From: Burkholderiales bacterium
GTDB lineage: Bacteria > Pseudomonadota > Gammaproteobacteria > Burkholderiales > Burkholderiaceae_C
Direction: 5' to 3'
Assembly (NCBI GenBank): GCA_026954015.1
Contig: JAIXLP010000094.1
Location: 1 to 61,164, forward strand
DNA length: 61,164 bases
Part shown: positions 25,867-35,280 of the stretch, piece by piece
Numbering within the stretch: position 1 is the stretch's first letter
Layout of the letters: each line of letters opens with the position of its first letter
Notes under the pieces: model-generated
What the model saw: the letters and a program-made list of their open reading frames with translations, nothing else
The model's database searches: none
Told to the model about the DNA's origin: nothing
Program-made: the position numbers and the translations under genes

Positions 25867-26804
25867 AAGGCACCAAGGGCACTGTCGCCATCGTCGGCGC
25901 GGGTACCATCGGCGCGGCCTGGGCCGCGTTCTTCGCGCTGGCGGGGCACCCGGTGTGCGTGGCCGATCCCGACGAAGGCGCCCCAACCCGCCTTGCCGCC
26001 ATGCTGGAACGCGCCCGCCCGGCCATGGCGGCGCTGGGCACGCTATCAGACATGCCCACGCAGCCGCAGTGGTACCGCGACATCGCGGAGGCCATGCAAG
26101 GCGCGGAGTTCATCCAGGAGGCGCTACCGGAGGATCTGGCACTCAAGCGGCAGGTGTACAGGCAGATCGAGGCACACGCACCCGAAGACGCGCTGCTCAT
26201 GTCGAGTTCGTCCGGCCTGCTGCCGTCGGCGCTTCAACAAAGGCTCAGCCACCCCGGACGCTTCCTGATCGCCCATCCCTGCAATCCGGCGTACCTGATG
26301 CCGCTCGTGGAGTTGGTGGGCGGCGCACAGACCGCATCCGAGGCGCTCGACCGCGCCGAAAAGTTCTATCGAACGCTGGGCAAGCAGACCATCCGTCTTC
26401 AACATGAAGCAGTAGGCCACCTCGTCAACCGCCTGCAGGCGGCGCTGTGGCGCGAAGCGGTCCATCTCGTCGCCGAGGGCCATGCCAGCGTGGCCGACGT
26501 CGATCGCGCGGTCACCGAGGGGCTGGGCGCGCGCTGGACGGTGTGCGGCCCACACACGGTTTTTCATCTCTCGGGCGGTGCCGAAGGCATGGCCGGGTTC
26601 CTGCGGCGCCTGGGTCCGGCGATGCAGGCGTGGTGGGACAACCTTGGGACGCCCACCCTCGACGCGGCGACCTGCCAGCGCCTGATCGAACAAATGAACG
26701 AGGCTGCGGCCGAGCGCACCCCCGAACAGATGGCCGCCGAACGCGACGCGCACATGCTGCGCGTTCTGGCGCTGACCAGGCCCGATACGCAATCCCCAGA
26801 ATAA
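25863..26804 (+). CDS. 3-hydroxyacyl-CoA dehydrogenase-family oxidoreductase (carnitine/gulonate dehydrogenase-like)
   Basis: The 313-residue NAD-dependent enzyme has an N-terminal Rossmann motif VAIVGAGTIGAAWAAFFALAG and an acidic residue after beta-2 (VADPDE), favouring NAD. The catalytic histidine is in IAHPCNPAYLMPLVE, and the C-terminal dimerisation domain follows (LVNRLQAALWREAVHLV, GLGARWTV). Length and the HPCNP phrase fit lambda-crystallin-type members (L-gulonate or L-carnitine dehydrogenase) rather than fatty-acid beta-oxidation enzymes. The start at 25863 makes an ATGA overlap with the aldolase-like gene. It may oxidise a hydroxy acid taken up by the importer; the substrate is unknown. 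Confidence 0.82.
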   Translation: MKGTKGTVAIVGAGTIGAAWAAFFALAGHPVCVADPDEGAPTRLAAMLERARPAMAALGTLSDMPTQPQWYRDIAEAMQGAEFIQEALPEDLALKRQVYRQIEAHAPEDALLMSSSSGLLPSALQQRLSHPGRFLIAHPCNPAYLMPLVELVGGAQTASEALDRAEKFYRTLGKQTIRLQHEAVGHLVNRLQAALWREAVHLVAEGHASVADVDRAVTEGLGARWTVCGPHTVFHLSGGAEGMAGFLRRLGPAMQAWWDNLGTPTLDAATCQRLIEQMNEAAAERTPEQMAAERDAHMLRVLALTRPDTQSPE

Positions 26805-26807
26805 GCC

Positions 26808-26827
26808 GCGCCCGCAGCACGGGGCGC
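26808..26827. terminator. Hairpin between two converging genes
   Basis: GCGCCC and GGGCGC are separated by 8 nt, in the 26-bp gap between the two stop codons. There is no T-tract on either side, so termination is only suggested by position. Confidence 0.35.
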
Positions 26828-26830
26828 AGC

Positions 26831-27700
26831 TCAGGTACGGAATTCGGGAATGTCGGGGCGCGAGCCCCACATGCAAAACGAGCTGGGCGCAAACGGGAAC
26901 TGGCGCGGCTGTTCGCTGGGGTCGGTCACGCTGCGCACGCCGCTGGAATACTCGTAGACCATGCCGTCCGGCCCCTCGAAGTACAGGAACATCGCGCCCG
27001 AGGTCGGGTGCCGGCCCGGGCCGAACACGATGCGCACCCCCTGCTCTTTCAGGAAGTACCAGCTTTGCATGATGTCGTCGATCGACGCCACCTGGTGGTT
27101 GATGTGCTGCACGCCCGCGAAGGTGGACGGAAACAGCGCGATCTTGTGGTGCACCTCGTCGATACGCAGCAGCGGCGCGGCACCGATGCGGTCGCTCACC
27201 TTGGCCGACAGCACGCCGGTCCAGAACGCTTCATCGCGCACCGGATCGGTAGTGCGCAGCCCCACGTGCGAGAAGCCCGTGTTGGCAATGGGCCGCGTGG
27301 GCATGAAGCGCACGCCGCTGTGAAACGGCCCGACGACAAGGTCGATGCTGTTGCCGGTCGGATCCCGGAAATTGATGAACGCGTGAACCCGGCGCTGCTC
27401 GCACTCCCCGGCACTGCCACGGTGCACCGCATGACCACGCCGTTCGAGCTCGCCGGCGGCGGCGTCCATCTCCGCCAGGTCGCGCAGCTCGAAGCCGACC
27501 GTGTGGTCGCGCGGATCGCCGTCGAAGTACACCAGCGTGTGGTCACGCTGGTCGCTGCGAAAGTAGATCGCGTCACCGCTCTTGCCATTGCCTACGCGGG
27601 CACCTTCGCGCAGCCCGAGCACCGCGTCGGCGTAGCGCGCCGCACCCACCAGGTCGCGCGTGCCCAGGCGCACGTAGCGGATATCCAGCAAATGAATCAT
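26831..27700 (-). CDS. Extradiol ring-cleavage dioxygenase, two-domain VOC type
   Basis: The 289-residue protein has two vicinal-oxygen-chelate modules. The predicted iron ligands are His in FSHVGLRTTD, His in QHINHQVAS and Glu in YEYSSG near the C-terminus. GNSIDLVVGPF and EGPDGMVYEYS end each module in the usual way. This fits type I extradiol enzymes that cleave catechols next to the hydroxyls. The start at 27700 has GCAGGA upstream; a longer frame to 27841 runs into the neighbouring gene. It is the last gene of the aminomuconate operon, 79 bp after ACMS decarboxylase. It is not needed for the 3-hydroxyanthranilate route, since that has its own cupin dioxygenase, so it may serve another catechol. 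Confidence 0.82.
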   Translation of the reverse strand: MIHLLDIRYVRLGTRDLVGAARYADAVLGLREGARVGNGKSGDAIYFRSDQRDHTLVYFDGDPRDHTVGFELRDLAEMDAAAGELERRGHAVHRGSAGECEQRRVHAFINFRDPTGNSIDLVVGPFHSGVRFMPTRPIANTGFSHVGLRTTDPVRDEAFWTGVLSAKVSDRIGAAPLLRIDEVHHKIALFPSTFAGVQHINHQVASIDDIMQSWYFLKEQGVRIVFGPGRHPTSGAMFLYFEGPDGMVYEYSSGVRSVTDPSEQPRQFPFAPSSFCMWGSRPDIPEFRT

Positions 27701-27779
27701 GTCCTGCCTCGCGTTCTCGATCAGCCCCACCATCGTAGGTCGGCACGGGCCCGAAGCCAACCTGCGCGCCTGAGGTACA

Positions 27780-28790
27780 TCAAGGCAAATTGAAAAACCG
27801 CTTCGCGTTGCCCTGCAGTAGCTGGGCTCTGTCGGCTTCATTGCGTACAGAGCTCTGGATCAACTCGCCGATATGCTGCTCGCCGAGTGGAAACGGGTAG
27901 TCCGACCCGAGCATGACCCGGTCGACACCCATCACGTCGATCAGCAGGCCGAGCGCTCGCGCGTCGAACGTGATCGCATCGACGTGAAAGCGGCTTGCGT
28001 ATTCCGACGGTGGGCGCGGGCAGTCCTGGCGCACGATGTCGCGGTGCTTCCAGGCGTTGTCCACGCGCCCGAGCACCCACGCGAAACTGCCACCGCCGTG
28101 GGCAAAACAGATCTTGAGTTTTTCCGGAATGCGCTCGAGCGCGCCCGACAGGATCAGCGAGAGCATGCCAAGCTGCGTCTCGGCCGGCATCGCCACGAGC
28201 CACGGCAACATCCACTGGCGCATGCGGCTCGCGCCGCCCATCATGTCCCACGGGTGCACGAACAGCGGGATGTCCTCGTTTGCGCAGTAGATCAGGAAGT
28301 CCACCAGATCGGGGTGGTCGAGATCCTTGTCTCCCACATGGTTGCCGATCTGCACGCCCACACAGCCCGCGACCATCGCACGCTTGGCCTCCTCGCAGGC
28401 GAGGCGCGTATTCTGCAGCGGCACCTGAGCGAGTGCCTTCAGGCGCGTAGGGTGCGCCGCGCAGAACGCGACCGCCTTGTCATTCATGCGCGCAGCCCAG
28501 TCGGCGGCACGCGCAGCCTCCCATGCGTAGCCGAACATGATCGGCGTGGCACACACGAGCTGCACGGCTATGCCCTGCGCATCGAGTTCACGCACGCGAA
28601 AATCCGCGTCCCACAACGCCTGGTACACCGGGCGAAAGGGCCGATCGCCCACCATGATCTGGCCGGTCTCACCGCCTGGATCAACGACGAGCCACGGCGC
28701 ACGCTCGCGTTCGACGGCAAAGGCCTCCTCGCGGCTGATGCGCGGCAGGAAGTGCGAATGGATATCGATCCTGGAAGCCGGAGCAGTCAC
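27780..28790 (-). CDS. nbaD: 2-amino-3-carboxymuconate-6-semialdehyde decarboxylase (ACMSD)
   Basis: The 336-residue amidohydrolase-superfamily TIM barrel has metal ligands visible as DIHSHF (HxH), HPWDM (His, strand 5) and GSDYPFP (Asp, strand 8); ACHGGGSF-like [10 protein letters not shown] gives the catalytic-site histidine. Length equals known ACMSD. The enzyme decarboxylates ACMS to 2-aminomuconate-6-semialdehyde, keeping carbon away from quinolinate. The start is GTG at 28790, overlapping the stop of the dioxygenase gene by 4 nt (GTGA). The longer frame to 29273 is out of frame within the neighbour. Confidence 0.92.
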   Translation of the reverse strand: MTAPASRIDIHSHFLPRISREEAFAVERERAPWLVVDPGGETGQIMVGDRPFRPVYQALWDADFRVRELDAQGIAVQLVCATPIMFGYAWEAARAADWAARMNDKAVAFCAAHPTRLKALAQVPLQNTRLACEEAKRAMVAGCVGVQIGNHVGDKDLDHPDLVDFLIYCANEDIPLFVHPWDMMGGASRMRQWMLPWLVAMPAETQLGMLSLILSGALERIPEKLKICFAHGGGSFAWVLGRVDNAWKHRDIVRQDCPRPPSEYASRFHVDAITFDARALGLLIDVMGVDRVMLGSDYPFPLGEQHIGELIQSSVRNEADRAQLLQGNAKRFFNLP

Positions 28791-29350
28791 GCGTTGCCCC
28801 CCCGAATCGCGTGCCACGCGGCATAGTCCTTGCCCGGGTGCAACGTGCCGCAGTGCTTGCAGGTGCGTTCGGCGTCGCTCAGCGCGTAAAAGCGCTTGTA
28901 CGTCGCCGGAAGGTCTGCGACCAGATCCTTGAGCTCCATCGAAGCGCCCCACACAAGCTTGGCGCACTTGGGGCAGTACCAGTTGAGCGAATCGATCGCG
29001 TTGGGCGGACGCTTGAGCTCGACGAGAAAGCACAGGCCATTCGGGTCGGGACGCTGCGGCGAGTGCTGCAGGTGCGGCTCCATCAGCCAGACGTCGCCTT
29101 CCTTCAGGTCGATGCGGTCGAACCTGCCGCGATCCCAGATTTCGAGATACGCCGTACCGCGGATCTGATGGAAGATTTCTTCGGTGGGGTTGTCGTGAAA
29201 ATCGGTGCGCGTATTGCCGCCGCCCACGACGTTGATGATGTAGTTGCCGTCCTGGAACAGCGCGGCATTGCACACCGGCGGCTTGAGCTTGTCCGCGTTC
29301 TGCTGGACCCAGCCCATCAGGTTCTTTGGCAGACCATACTTCGGATTCAT
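28787..29350 (-). CDS. nbaC: 3-hydroxyanthranilate 3,4-dioxygenase
   Basis: The 187-residue cupin has iron-ligand phrases [16 protein letters not shown] (His, Glu) and [11 protein letters not shown] (His), and a C-terminal rubredoxin-like iron site with CPKC and CKHC, the bacterial homodimer form. It cleaves 3-hydroxyanthranilate to ACMS with O2. AAGGAG lies 9 nt before the ATG at 29350. The next gene encodes the decarboxylase that uses its unstable product, coupled by a 4-nt overlap, which would help channelling and limit quinolinate formation. Confidence 0.95.
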   Translation of the reverse strand: MNPKYGLPKNLMGWVQQNADKLKPPVCNAALFQDGNYIINVVGGGNTRTDFHDNPTEEIFHQIRGTAYLEIWDRGRFDRIDLKEGDVWLMEPHLQHSPQRPDPNGLCFLVELKRPPNAIDSLNWYCPKCAKLVWGASMELKDLVADLPATYKRFYALSDAERTCKHCGTLHPGKDYAAWHAIRGGNA

Positions 29351-29391
29351 GGCGTGTCTCCTTGCGTGAGTGAAAAGTGTTGGCCAGGCCA

Positions 29392-29826
29392 TCAAGCCTG
29401 CACGGGTTTGTAGGCCACGGCCTTGATCTCGATCAGCAGATGCGGGTGCGGCAACTGGTGCACCGCCACCGTGGTGCGGGTCGGGCCGTCGTAGTCGAAG
29501 AACTCGGCCCACACCGCGTTGTAGCCACCGAAGTCGTTCATGTTGACCAGGAACACCTGCGTCTCCACCAGGTCGGAAAGGTCGGCGCCTTCGCTCCTGA
29601 GAATGTCGCGGATGTTCTCGATCACGGCGCGGGTCTGCGCGCGAATGTCCAGATCGGTCACGCCCATGGCGTCGACCTGCACGCCGGCGAAGCTGTTGTC
29701 GGGCCGGCGCGAACTGGTGCCGGAGACGAACAGGAAGTCGCCGGCGCGCTTGATGTGCGGAAAGCGCCCGCGCGGAGTGGCCTTGCCGGCCACCACCTTG
29801 GCTTGTGCGGATGATTGGGCTGTCAT
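29392..29826 (-). CDS. nbaF: 2-aminomuconate deaminase (RidA superfamily)
   Basis: The 144-residue RidA/YjgF-fold protein has [36 protein letters not shown] and a [16 protein letters not shown] end. RidA members bind imine intermediates through a conserved arginine; the 2-aminomuconate deaminase branch (AmnD/NbaF) hydrolyses 2-aminomuconate to 4-oxalocrotonate. The RRPDN loop and the neighbouring aminomuconate genes support this branch over a housekeeping RidA. The start at 29826 is chosen; an earlier in-frame ATG at 29892 overlaps the racemase gene. Confidence 0.9.
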   Translation of the reverse strand: MTAQSSAQAKVVAGKATPRGRFPHIKRAGDFLFVSGTSSRRPDNSFAGVQVDAMGVTDLDIRAQTRAVIENIRDILRSEGADLSDLVETQVFLVNMNDFGGYNAVWAEFFDYDGPTRTTVAVHQLPHPHLLIEIKAVAYKPVQA

Positions 29827-29852
29827 GGTGTGTGTTTGATTCAAAGGGGGAT

Positions 29853-31013
29853 TCAGTGTTGCGCAGCAACCGTCGAGTGCAAGCGGCTCCATGCGGTGGA
29901 CATATCGACAACAATGTCATTCATCAGCCCTTGTGCCTCCGATTCGGTGATCTCGTCCGGTCCCTGACGGCCAAACAGCACCACCTCATCGCCGATCTGC
30001 GCGTCAGGACAATCGGTCACATCGACGGCGAAGCCGTTCATCGTGACCGCGCCCACGATCGGAGCCCGGTGGCCCCGGATGAGTACCTGCCCCCGGTTGC
30101 CGAAGATGCGTCGGTAACCGTCCGAGTAACCGACCGGAACATAGGCCAGCCGCGAGTCGCGCTGGAGCACGCCGCGGTGGCCATAGCTCACGCCGCTGCC
30201 TGCCGGATAGGCATTGATCCCGGCGACGCGCGTCTTGAAGCTGACCACCTTGTGAAAGTCATCGTGTGGCGAAAACCCATACAGCGCACGGCCCGGTCTC
30301 ACCATGTCCAGATGGCTGTGCGGCACATGCAACGTCAGCCAGGAATTGGCGGCATGCAGTGTGATGTCGTTTCGTTCAAGGCCTGCGCGGACGACCAAAT
30401 CCAGCGCGTCGCGTTCGAACTGCGCGAGTCCGGCATGGACCTGCGCCACGTCAGTCGAAGCGAAGTGGGTCATGATCCCCACCGGGCGAAGTCCACCCAG
30501 GGCAAGAATCTCCAGTGCCTGTCGCCGACCAAGCTCGTCGTTCACGGTCAGGGCGTTGTGCGCCATCTCGCCGGCGTTCAGTGCCAGGTGGAAGTTGACG
30601 ATGCGCTTGCCGTTGCGTGCGCGTTCGGCCAGCTGGCGCGCCGTATCCAGGTTGCCCAGCATTTCCTCGACGCCGCAGTCCATCGCGGCCACCATCTCGT
30701 CGATGGTGGCGCCGCGCAGCCGCAACAGCTGCCCCGTGAAGCCGCAATCGCGCGCCTGACGCGCCTCGCGGTTGCTGGTCACACCCACGCAGGGGATCCG
30801 TGCCTCGATGATGGCCGACATCAGCATCGAAATGCCTGCGCCATAGGCATCGGCCTTCATCACCACGCAGATTCGGGTGCGCTGCGCCACTTGCGCGCGC
30901 ACCCGCGCCAGGTTCTGCTCGAACCGACGTGCGTCCACCTCCACCCACGCGTTGGCGTCGCGTGCGGCATCGGCCGTCCGCATGCAAGTGTCGTTGACCG
31001 GATGCTGAGTCAC
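29853..31013 (-). CDS. alr: Alanine racemase (PLP-dependent, type III fold)
   Basis: The 386-residue protein has the PLP lysine in [11 protein letters not shown], the second catalytic tyrosine in [16 protein letters not shown] and the C-terminal [12 protein letters not shown], where most relatives have MDMxxVD. It interconverts L- and D-alanine or similar amino acids. No signal peptide is seen. The start is GTG at 31013; an ATG at 30983 is possible. It lies inside the kynurenine-aminomuconate operon. Kynureninase releases L-alanine, so a catabolic racemase feeding a D-amino-acid dehydrogenase would make sense. Broad-specificity action on D-kynurenine is an alternative. Confidence 0.88.
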   Translation of the reverse strand: MTQHPVNDTCMRTADAARDANAWVEVDARRFEQNLARVRAQVAQRTRICVVMKADAYGAGISMLMSAIIEARIPCVGVTSNREARQARDCGFTGQLLRLRGATIDEMVAAMDCGVEEMLGNLDTARQLAERARNGKRIVNFHLALNAGEMAHNALTVNDELGRRQALEILALGGLRPVGIMTHFASTDVAQVHAGLAQFERDALDLVVRAGLERNDITLHAANSWLTLHVPHSHLDMVRPGRALYGFSPHDDFHKVVSFKTRVAGINAYPAGSGVSYGHRGVLQRDSRLAYVPVGYSDGYRRIFGNRGQVLIRGHRAPIVGAVTMNGFAVDVTDCPDAQIGDEVVLFGRQGPDEITESEAQGLMNDIVVDMSTAWSRLHSTVAAQH

Positions 31014-31040
31014 GGCGCACGTCGTCCCGGCTCTACGGCG

Positions 31041-32018
31041 TCAATCGCCGTGGAATCCCGAAGCTTCGACCACCGGCTTCCAGCGCGCCTGGTCTTCCGC
31101 AACCACGGCAGCGAAGTCGTGCGCATTCAATCCCGTGGCTTCCAAACCAGCCCCTGCCAGCTTCTGCTTCACATCCGGCTGTTGCATGGCACTCACCAGT
31201 GCCTCACTGATGCGCTGCACGATCGGTGCCGGTGTCTTGACATGCGCGAAAGCACCGAACCAGGCCTCGCCGACGACGGTCGGGAATCCCTGCTCCTTGA
31301 AGGTCGGCACATCGGGCATCAGGGCCGAACGGGTCGGGCTCGACACCGCCAGCAGGCGGATCTTGCCCGTCTTGTAGAACTCCAACGGAAACTGGTCAAT
31401 ACCGGCAGGCACCTGACCGCCAATAAGATCGGTCACCAGCGGCGCGCTTCCCAAATAGGGCACATGCACCAGATCGAGCTTGGCCGCCTGCGCCAGCATC
31501 AGGCCCAGAAAGTGCAGCTGGCTGCCTGCCGCCGAGGTTCCGAACGCCGCCCTTTGCGGATTGGCCTTGAACCAGGCGATCAGATCATTCAGGTTCTTGC
31601 TGGGACTGTCTCCGCCCACAGCCAGCGCCAGCGGGAACTTGACCAGCTGTGCCACCGGAACGAAATCGGTCTGTGGCTTGTAGTTCAATTTACGGAAGGT
31701 CAGCGGCGCAATGACGATCGGGGCCAGCGGCGAGATCAGGATCGTGCGGCCGTCGGCTGGCGCGTTTTTCAGCACATCGGCCGCCACGCGGCCACCTGCC
31801 CCGGGCCTGTTCTCGACGATGACCGTCGTGCCCAGGGTCGCAGCCATCTTGTCGGCGGCGAGTCGGGCAATGATGTCGCCCGTGCCGCCGGCCGGAAAGC
31901 CCACCAGCAGCTTGATCGTGCCGCTGATGCGGTCACCGGTTTGCGCCTGGGCGGCGCCCAACATCGATACGCCGGCGCACAGTGCGAGCACGGCTCGGCG
32001 GGTCTTGTCCAATGCCAT
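31041..32018 (-). CDS. Bug/TctC-family periplasmic solute-binding protein
   Basis: The 325-residue protein has a signal peptide (LGAAQAQ). It shows the family phrases IKLLVGFPAGGTGDIIARL, VIVENRPGAGGRVAAD and VPYLGSAPLVTDLIGGQV, and the C-terminal ISEALVSAMQQPDV. Bug proteins bind carboxylates and usually work with a TctAB permease; no such permease genes are seen here, so it is an orphan. AAAGGAGACC precedes the ATG. Its place between kynureninase and the racemase suggests that it senses or takes up kynurenine or a pathway acid; this is inferred. Confidence 0.9.
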   Translation of the reverse strand: MALDKTRRAVLALCAGVSMLGAAQAQTGDRISGTIKLLVGFPAGGTGDIIARLAADKMAATLGTTVIVENRPGAGGRVAADVLKNAPADGRTILISPLAPIVIAPLTFRKLNYKPQTDFVPVAQLVKFPLALAVGGDSPSKNLNDLIAWFKANPQRAAFGTSAAGSQLHFLGLMLAQAAKLDLVHVPYLGSAPLVTDLIGGQVPAGIDQFPLEFYKTGKIRLLAVSSPTRSALMPDVPTFKEQGFPTVVGEAWFGAFAHVKTPAPIVQRISEALVSAMQQPDVKQKLAGAGLEATGLNAHDFAAVVAEDQARWKPVVEASGFHGD

Positions 32019-32061
32019 TTCTGCGGTCTCCTTTGGTTGCGGGTGTGAATTCGTCCCGGTT

Positions 32062-33309
32062 TCAGGTCACTGCCTTGCGCTGGCTGAACTCCGGTGCCTT
32101 CCAGGCCTCGGTGGCCATCACGTCCTTGATGATGGCCACGGCGTTCCAGACGTCCTGGAAGCTGACATACAGCACCGCAAAGCCGAAGCGCAGGATCTCG
32201 GGAGCGCGGAAGTCGCCGATCACGCCGCGCGCGATCAATGCCTGCATGATGGCGTAGCCTTCGGCGTGGGTCAGCGACACCTGACTGCCTCGCTGCGCCG
32301 CATCGCGCGGCGACGCCATGCCGAAACCGTAGGGGGCGAGTTCCTGCTCCGCCAGGCGGATGAACAGGTCGGTCATCTGCTCGCTCTTGCGCCGCAACTG
32401 CTGCATGTCAACGCCGTCGAAGGCCTGCAAGGCCTGCTCCAGCGCAATCAGGCCGAGCTGCGATGCGGTGCCGACCAGCATGCGGTCGATTCCCGCCCCC
32501 GGCGCATAGTCATGCGTGAACTCGAACGGTCGCGCATGGCCATGCCAGCCGGTCAGCGGCTGGCGCACCTGCGCCTGGTGGCGCCGCGCCACGAACACGA
32601 AGGCCGGCGCGCCCGGCCCGCCGTTGAAGTACTTGTAGCCACAGCCGACGGCGAAATCGGCGTCGCAGCCGTTCAGGTCGCAGGGCATGGCGCCTGCCGT
32701 GTGGCACAGGTCCCAGACCACCAGGGCGCCGACCGCATGCGCGTGGCGCGTGATGGCGGCCATGTCGTACAGACGGCCGGTCTTGTAGTTGGTGTGCGTG
32801 AGCGACACGATCGCCGTGTTCTCGTCAATCGCTGCCATCACATCGTCGGGTTCGACCGTAACCAGCTCGGCGTTCATCAGCTCGGCCACGCCGCTGGCCA
32901 CATACACGTCGGTCGGAAAATTGCCACGCTCGCCGACGATGCGCTTGCGCCCCGGCCGCATGCGCAGCGCGGCGACCAGCACCTTGAACAGGTTCACCGA
33001 GGTCGAGTCGGCGACGATCACCTCGTCGGGGTGTGCACCAATCAGCGCGGCGATGCGCCCGCCCACGCGCTGTGGCGCCGGATACCAGTCGGCATCGTTC
33101 CACGAGCGAATCAGGCCGACACCCCACTCCTGCTGGATGGCGCGCGTCATGCGCCCCATCACGGACTTGGGCAGCGCCCCCAATGAGTTGCCGTCGAGGT
33201 AGATCACCCCCTCGGGCAACGCGAACAGCTCGCGCCGGCTGGCCAGTGGGTCCGCGGCGTCCAGGCGCGCGACATCGGTTTCCGTGATGGTTTCGGTTGG
33301 TTGGTTCAT
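32062..33309 (-). CDS. kynU: Kynureninase
   Basis: The 415-residue fold-type I PLP enzyme has the PLP lysine in GCGYKYFNGGPG, a typical kynureninase phrase. The N-terminal substrate loop is LPEGVIYLDGNSLGALPK, and VWDLCHTAGAMPCDLN holds the PLP-binding Asp. It hydrolyses L-kynurenine or 3-hydroxykynurenine to (3-hydroxy)anthranilate and L-alanine. GGAG lies upstream of the ATG. It sits in the middle of the 3-hydroxyanthranilate meta-pathway operon, linking it to tryptophan catabolism. Kynurenine 3-monooxygenase and tryptophan dioxygenase are not in the window. Confidence 0.95.
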   Translation of the reverse strand: MNQPTETITETDVARLDAADPLASRRELFALPEGVIYLDGNSLGALPKSVMGRMTRAIQQEWGVGLIRSWNDADWYPAPQRVGGRIAALIGAHPDEVIVADSTSVNLFKVLVAALRMRPGRKRIVGERGNFPTDVYVASGVAELMNAELVTVEPDDVMAAIDENTAIVSLTHTNYKTGRLYDMAAITRHAHAVGALVVWDLCHTAGAMPCDLNGCDADFAVGCGYKYFNGGPGAPAFVFVARRHQAQVRQPLTGWHGHARPFEFTHDYAPGAGIDRMLVGTASQLGLIALEQALQAFDGVDMQQLRRKSEQMTDLFIRLAEQELAPYGFGMASPRDAAQRGSQVSLTHAEGYAIMQALIARGVIGDFRAPEILRFGFAVLYVSFQDVWNAVAIIKDVMATEAWKAPEFSQRKAVT

Positions 33310-33421
33310 GGCGGGTCTCCAGGGTCTGGTTAATGTTCGGCGTGGCTTGCGCCGGCGCCATAGGGGGTCGGGATCGGATGGCGCGGGCAGTTCACAGGGC
33401 GCCGGTTGCCTTGCATGGACG

Positions 33422-34207
33422 TCAAGCAGCCGCCGCGGTGTGAAAGCCCACCGCGCCCAGCGCCGCAGCGCCGCTGCCGACGTGGCACTCGACGAACAGA
33501 TCCGGGCGCAGGGCTTCGGCCGCGGTGGCGCCGCCGGCCATGATCAGCGAGCCGGCAGGCAGGCTCATCCGCGCATCGTGCAACAGGCGGGAGGCCTGTA
33601 CCACGGCGCGCAGCGGGTGGCCCAGGATGGCGGCGGTGGAGCCGATCTGCACGTCGCGTCCGTCGAACTGCATGCGCACGCCGGCGTTGGTCAGGCCGTC
33701 GAAGCGTCGCGACCAGGAGCCGACCACCAGGCCGGCCGATGAGCAGTTGTCGGCGACGACGTTCACCAGGTCGAACTTGAAGTTGGCAAAGCGCGAGTCG
33801 ATGATCTCCATCGCCGGCGCCACCGCCTCCAGGTAGTCGGCTGCCTCCAGCGCCGTCAACGGCGCGTCGATGACGCGGCGCGTGACGAAGCACACCTCGG
33901 GCTCGACACGCGGGTGGATGTAGCGAGCCAGATCGACGCTGCCGCCATCTTCCTCGACCATGGCGTCGGTCAGCAGGCCCCAGATCAGGCTGTCCACGCC
34001 CATCTGCACCATCTTGGCGCGGCTGGTGAAGCCCAGCTTGATGCCCTTCATGCGCTCACCGCGCGCAATGCGCCGCTGGATCGAGGCGCGCTGGATTTCG
34101 TAGGCCTGCGCCAGCGTGAACTGGCCGGGAGCGAACTGCTCGACGGCGCGGATCCCGTGCGCGGCGCCGTCGAGGACGGCCGCGGCTTCGGCAATCGACG
34201 GGCTCAT
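33422..34207 (-). CDS. nbaG: 4-oxalocrotonate (2-oxo-3-hexenedioate) decarboxylase
   Basis: The 261-residue member of the hydratase/decarboxylase family shows [20 protein letters not shown], the metal ligands in VEPEVCFV (E-x-E) and ALEIIDSRF-like [10 protein letters not shown], and [10 protein letters not shown]. The [12 protein letters not shown] opening and FTSRAK are nearer to DmpH/XylI decarboxylases than to hydratases. It converts 4-oxalocrotonate to 2-oxopent-4-enoate with the next hydratase as partner. Its ATG overlaps the aldolase stop by 4 nt. A 112-bp gap with no visible gene precedes kynU. Confidence 0.87.
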   Translation of the reverse strand: MSPSIAEAAAVLDGAAHGIRAVEQFAPGQFTLAQAYEIQRASIQRRIARGERMKGIKLGFTSRAKMVQMGVDSLIWGLLTDAMVEEDGGSVDLARYIHPRVEPEVCFVTRRVIDAPLTALEAADYLEAVAPAMEIIDSRFANFKFDLVNVVADNCSSAGLVVGSWSRRFDGLTNAGVRMQFDGRDVQIGSTAAILGHPLRAVVQASRLLHDARMSLPAGSLIMAGGATAAEALRPDLFVECHVGSGAAALGAVGFHTAAAA

Positions 34208-35268
34208 GCGGCCTCGCTCATCGACGGTTCGACGTGCGTGTGCACGAACTCGGCCTTGCGCAGCAAATCGAGCGCAACGTCGACGATCATGTCCTCCTGG
34301 CCGCCCACCATGCGCCGCGTGCCCAGCTCCACCAGAATGTCGAAGGCCGACAGGCCGTAGCGCTTGGCCGCTGCCTCGCTGTGCAGCAAAAAACTCGAAT
34401 ACACCCCGGCGTAGCCCAGCGCCAGCGTCTCGCGGTCCACGCGCACCGGCCGCACCTGCAGCGGGCGCACGATGTCCTCGGCGGCGTCGATCAGCCTGCG
34501 CACGTCGCAGCCGTGCTGCAGGCCCATGCGGTCGACGGCGGCGATGAACACCTCCAGCGGTGCGTTGCCTGCGCCGGCGCCCATGCCCGTGAGGCTGGCG
34601 TCGACGCGGTCACAGCCGTGCTCGAGTGCCACCATGCTGTTGGCCACGCCCAGGCTCAGGTTGTGATGGGCGTGGATCCCGGTCTGGGTTTCGGGCTTGA
34701 GCACGTCCTTGAAGGCCTTGAAGCGGTCGGCGATGTCGTACATGTTCATCGCGCCGCCCGAATCGACCACGTACACGCACTGGGCGCCGTAGCTCTCCAT
34801 CAGCTTGGCCTGGCCGGCCAGCCCCTGGGGCGTGTTCATGTGGCTCATCATCAGGAAGCCCACCGTGTCCATGCCCAGTTCGCGTGCGTATTCGATGTGC
34901 TGGCGCGAGATGTCGGCCTCGGTGCAGTGCGTGGCCACGCGCACCACGCGCGCACCAGCGTCGTAGGCCGCGCGCAGGTCGTGGATGGTGCCGATGCCGG
35001 GCAGCAGCAGCGTGGCCACCTTGGCATGCTTGACCGTGCCGGCCACCGCCGCGATCCACTCCAGATCGGTATGCGCGCCAAAGCCGTAGTTGAAGCTCGA
35101 GCCGCGCAGGCCGTCGCCGTGCGCGACCTCGATCGAGTCGACGCGCGCCTCGTCGAGCGCGCGCGCGATGCGCACCGCCTGCTCGAGCGAGTACTGGTGG
35201 CGGATGGCGTGCATCCCATCGCGCAGCGTGACGTCGGAGACGTAGATTTTCTTGGCTTTGTCAAACAT
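34204..35268 (-). CDS. nbaI: 4-hydroxy-2-oxovalerate aldolase
   Basis: The 354-residue DRE-TIM enzyme has [12 protein letters not shown] (Arg and Asp of the active site), [10 protein letters not shown], metal-binding [13 protein letters not shown] and [13 protein letters not shown]. It cleaves 4-hydroxy-2-oxovalerate to pyruvate and acetaldehyde and forms a channelling complex with the acylating acetaldehyde dehydrogenase, encoded 12 bp upstream. It carries the N-terminal communication domain expected of DmpG/MhpE enzymes. Confidence 0.95.
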   Translation of the reverse strand: MFDKAKKIYVSDVTLRDGMHAIRHQYSLEQAVRIARALDEARVDSIEVAHGDGLRGSSFNYGFGAHTDLEWIAAVAGTVKHAKVATLLLPGIGTIHDLRAAYDAGARVVRVATHCTEADISRQHIEYARELGMDTVGFLMMSHMNTPQGLAGQAKLMESYGAQCVYVVDSGGAMNMYDIADRFKAFKDVLKPETQTGIHAHHNLSLGVANSMVALEHGCDRVDASLTGMGAGAGNAPLEVFIAAVDRMGLQHGCDVRRLIDAAEDIVRPLQVRPVRVDRETLALGYAGVYSSFLLHSEAAAKRYGLSAFDILVELGTRRMVGGQEDMIVDVALDLLRKAEFVHTHVEPSMSEAA

Positions 35269-35280
35269 GATCGGGCTCCT

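Noticed and set aside
26447-27793. 448-residue plus-strand frame across the dehydrogenase and dioxygenase genes
   Set aside because: Out of frame with the dehydrogenase and antisense to the dioxygenase; no motifs.
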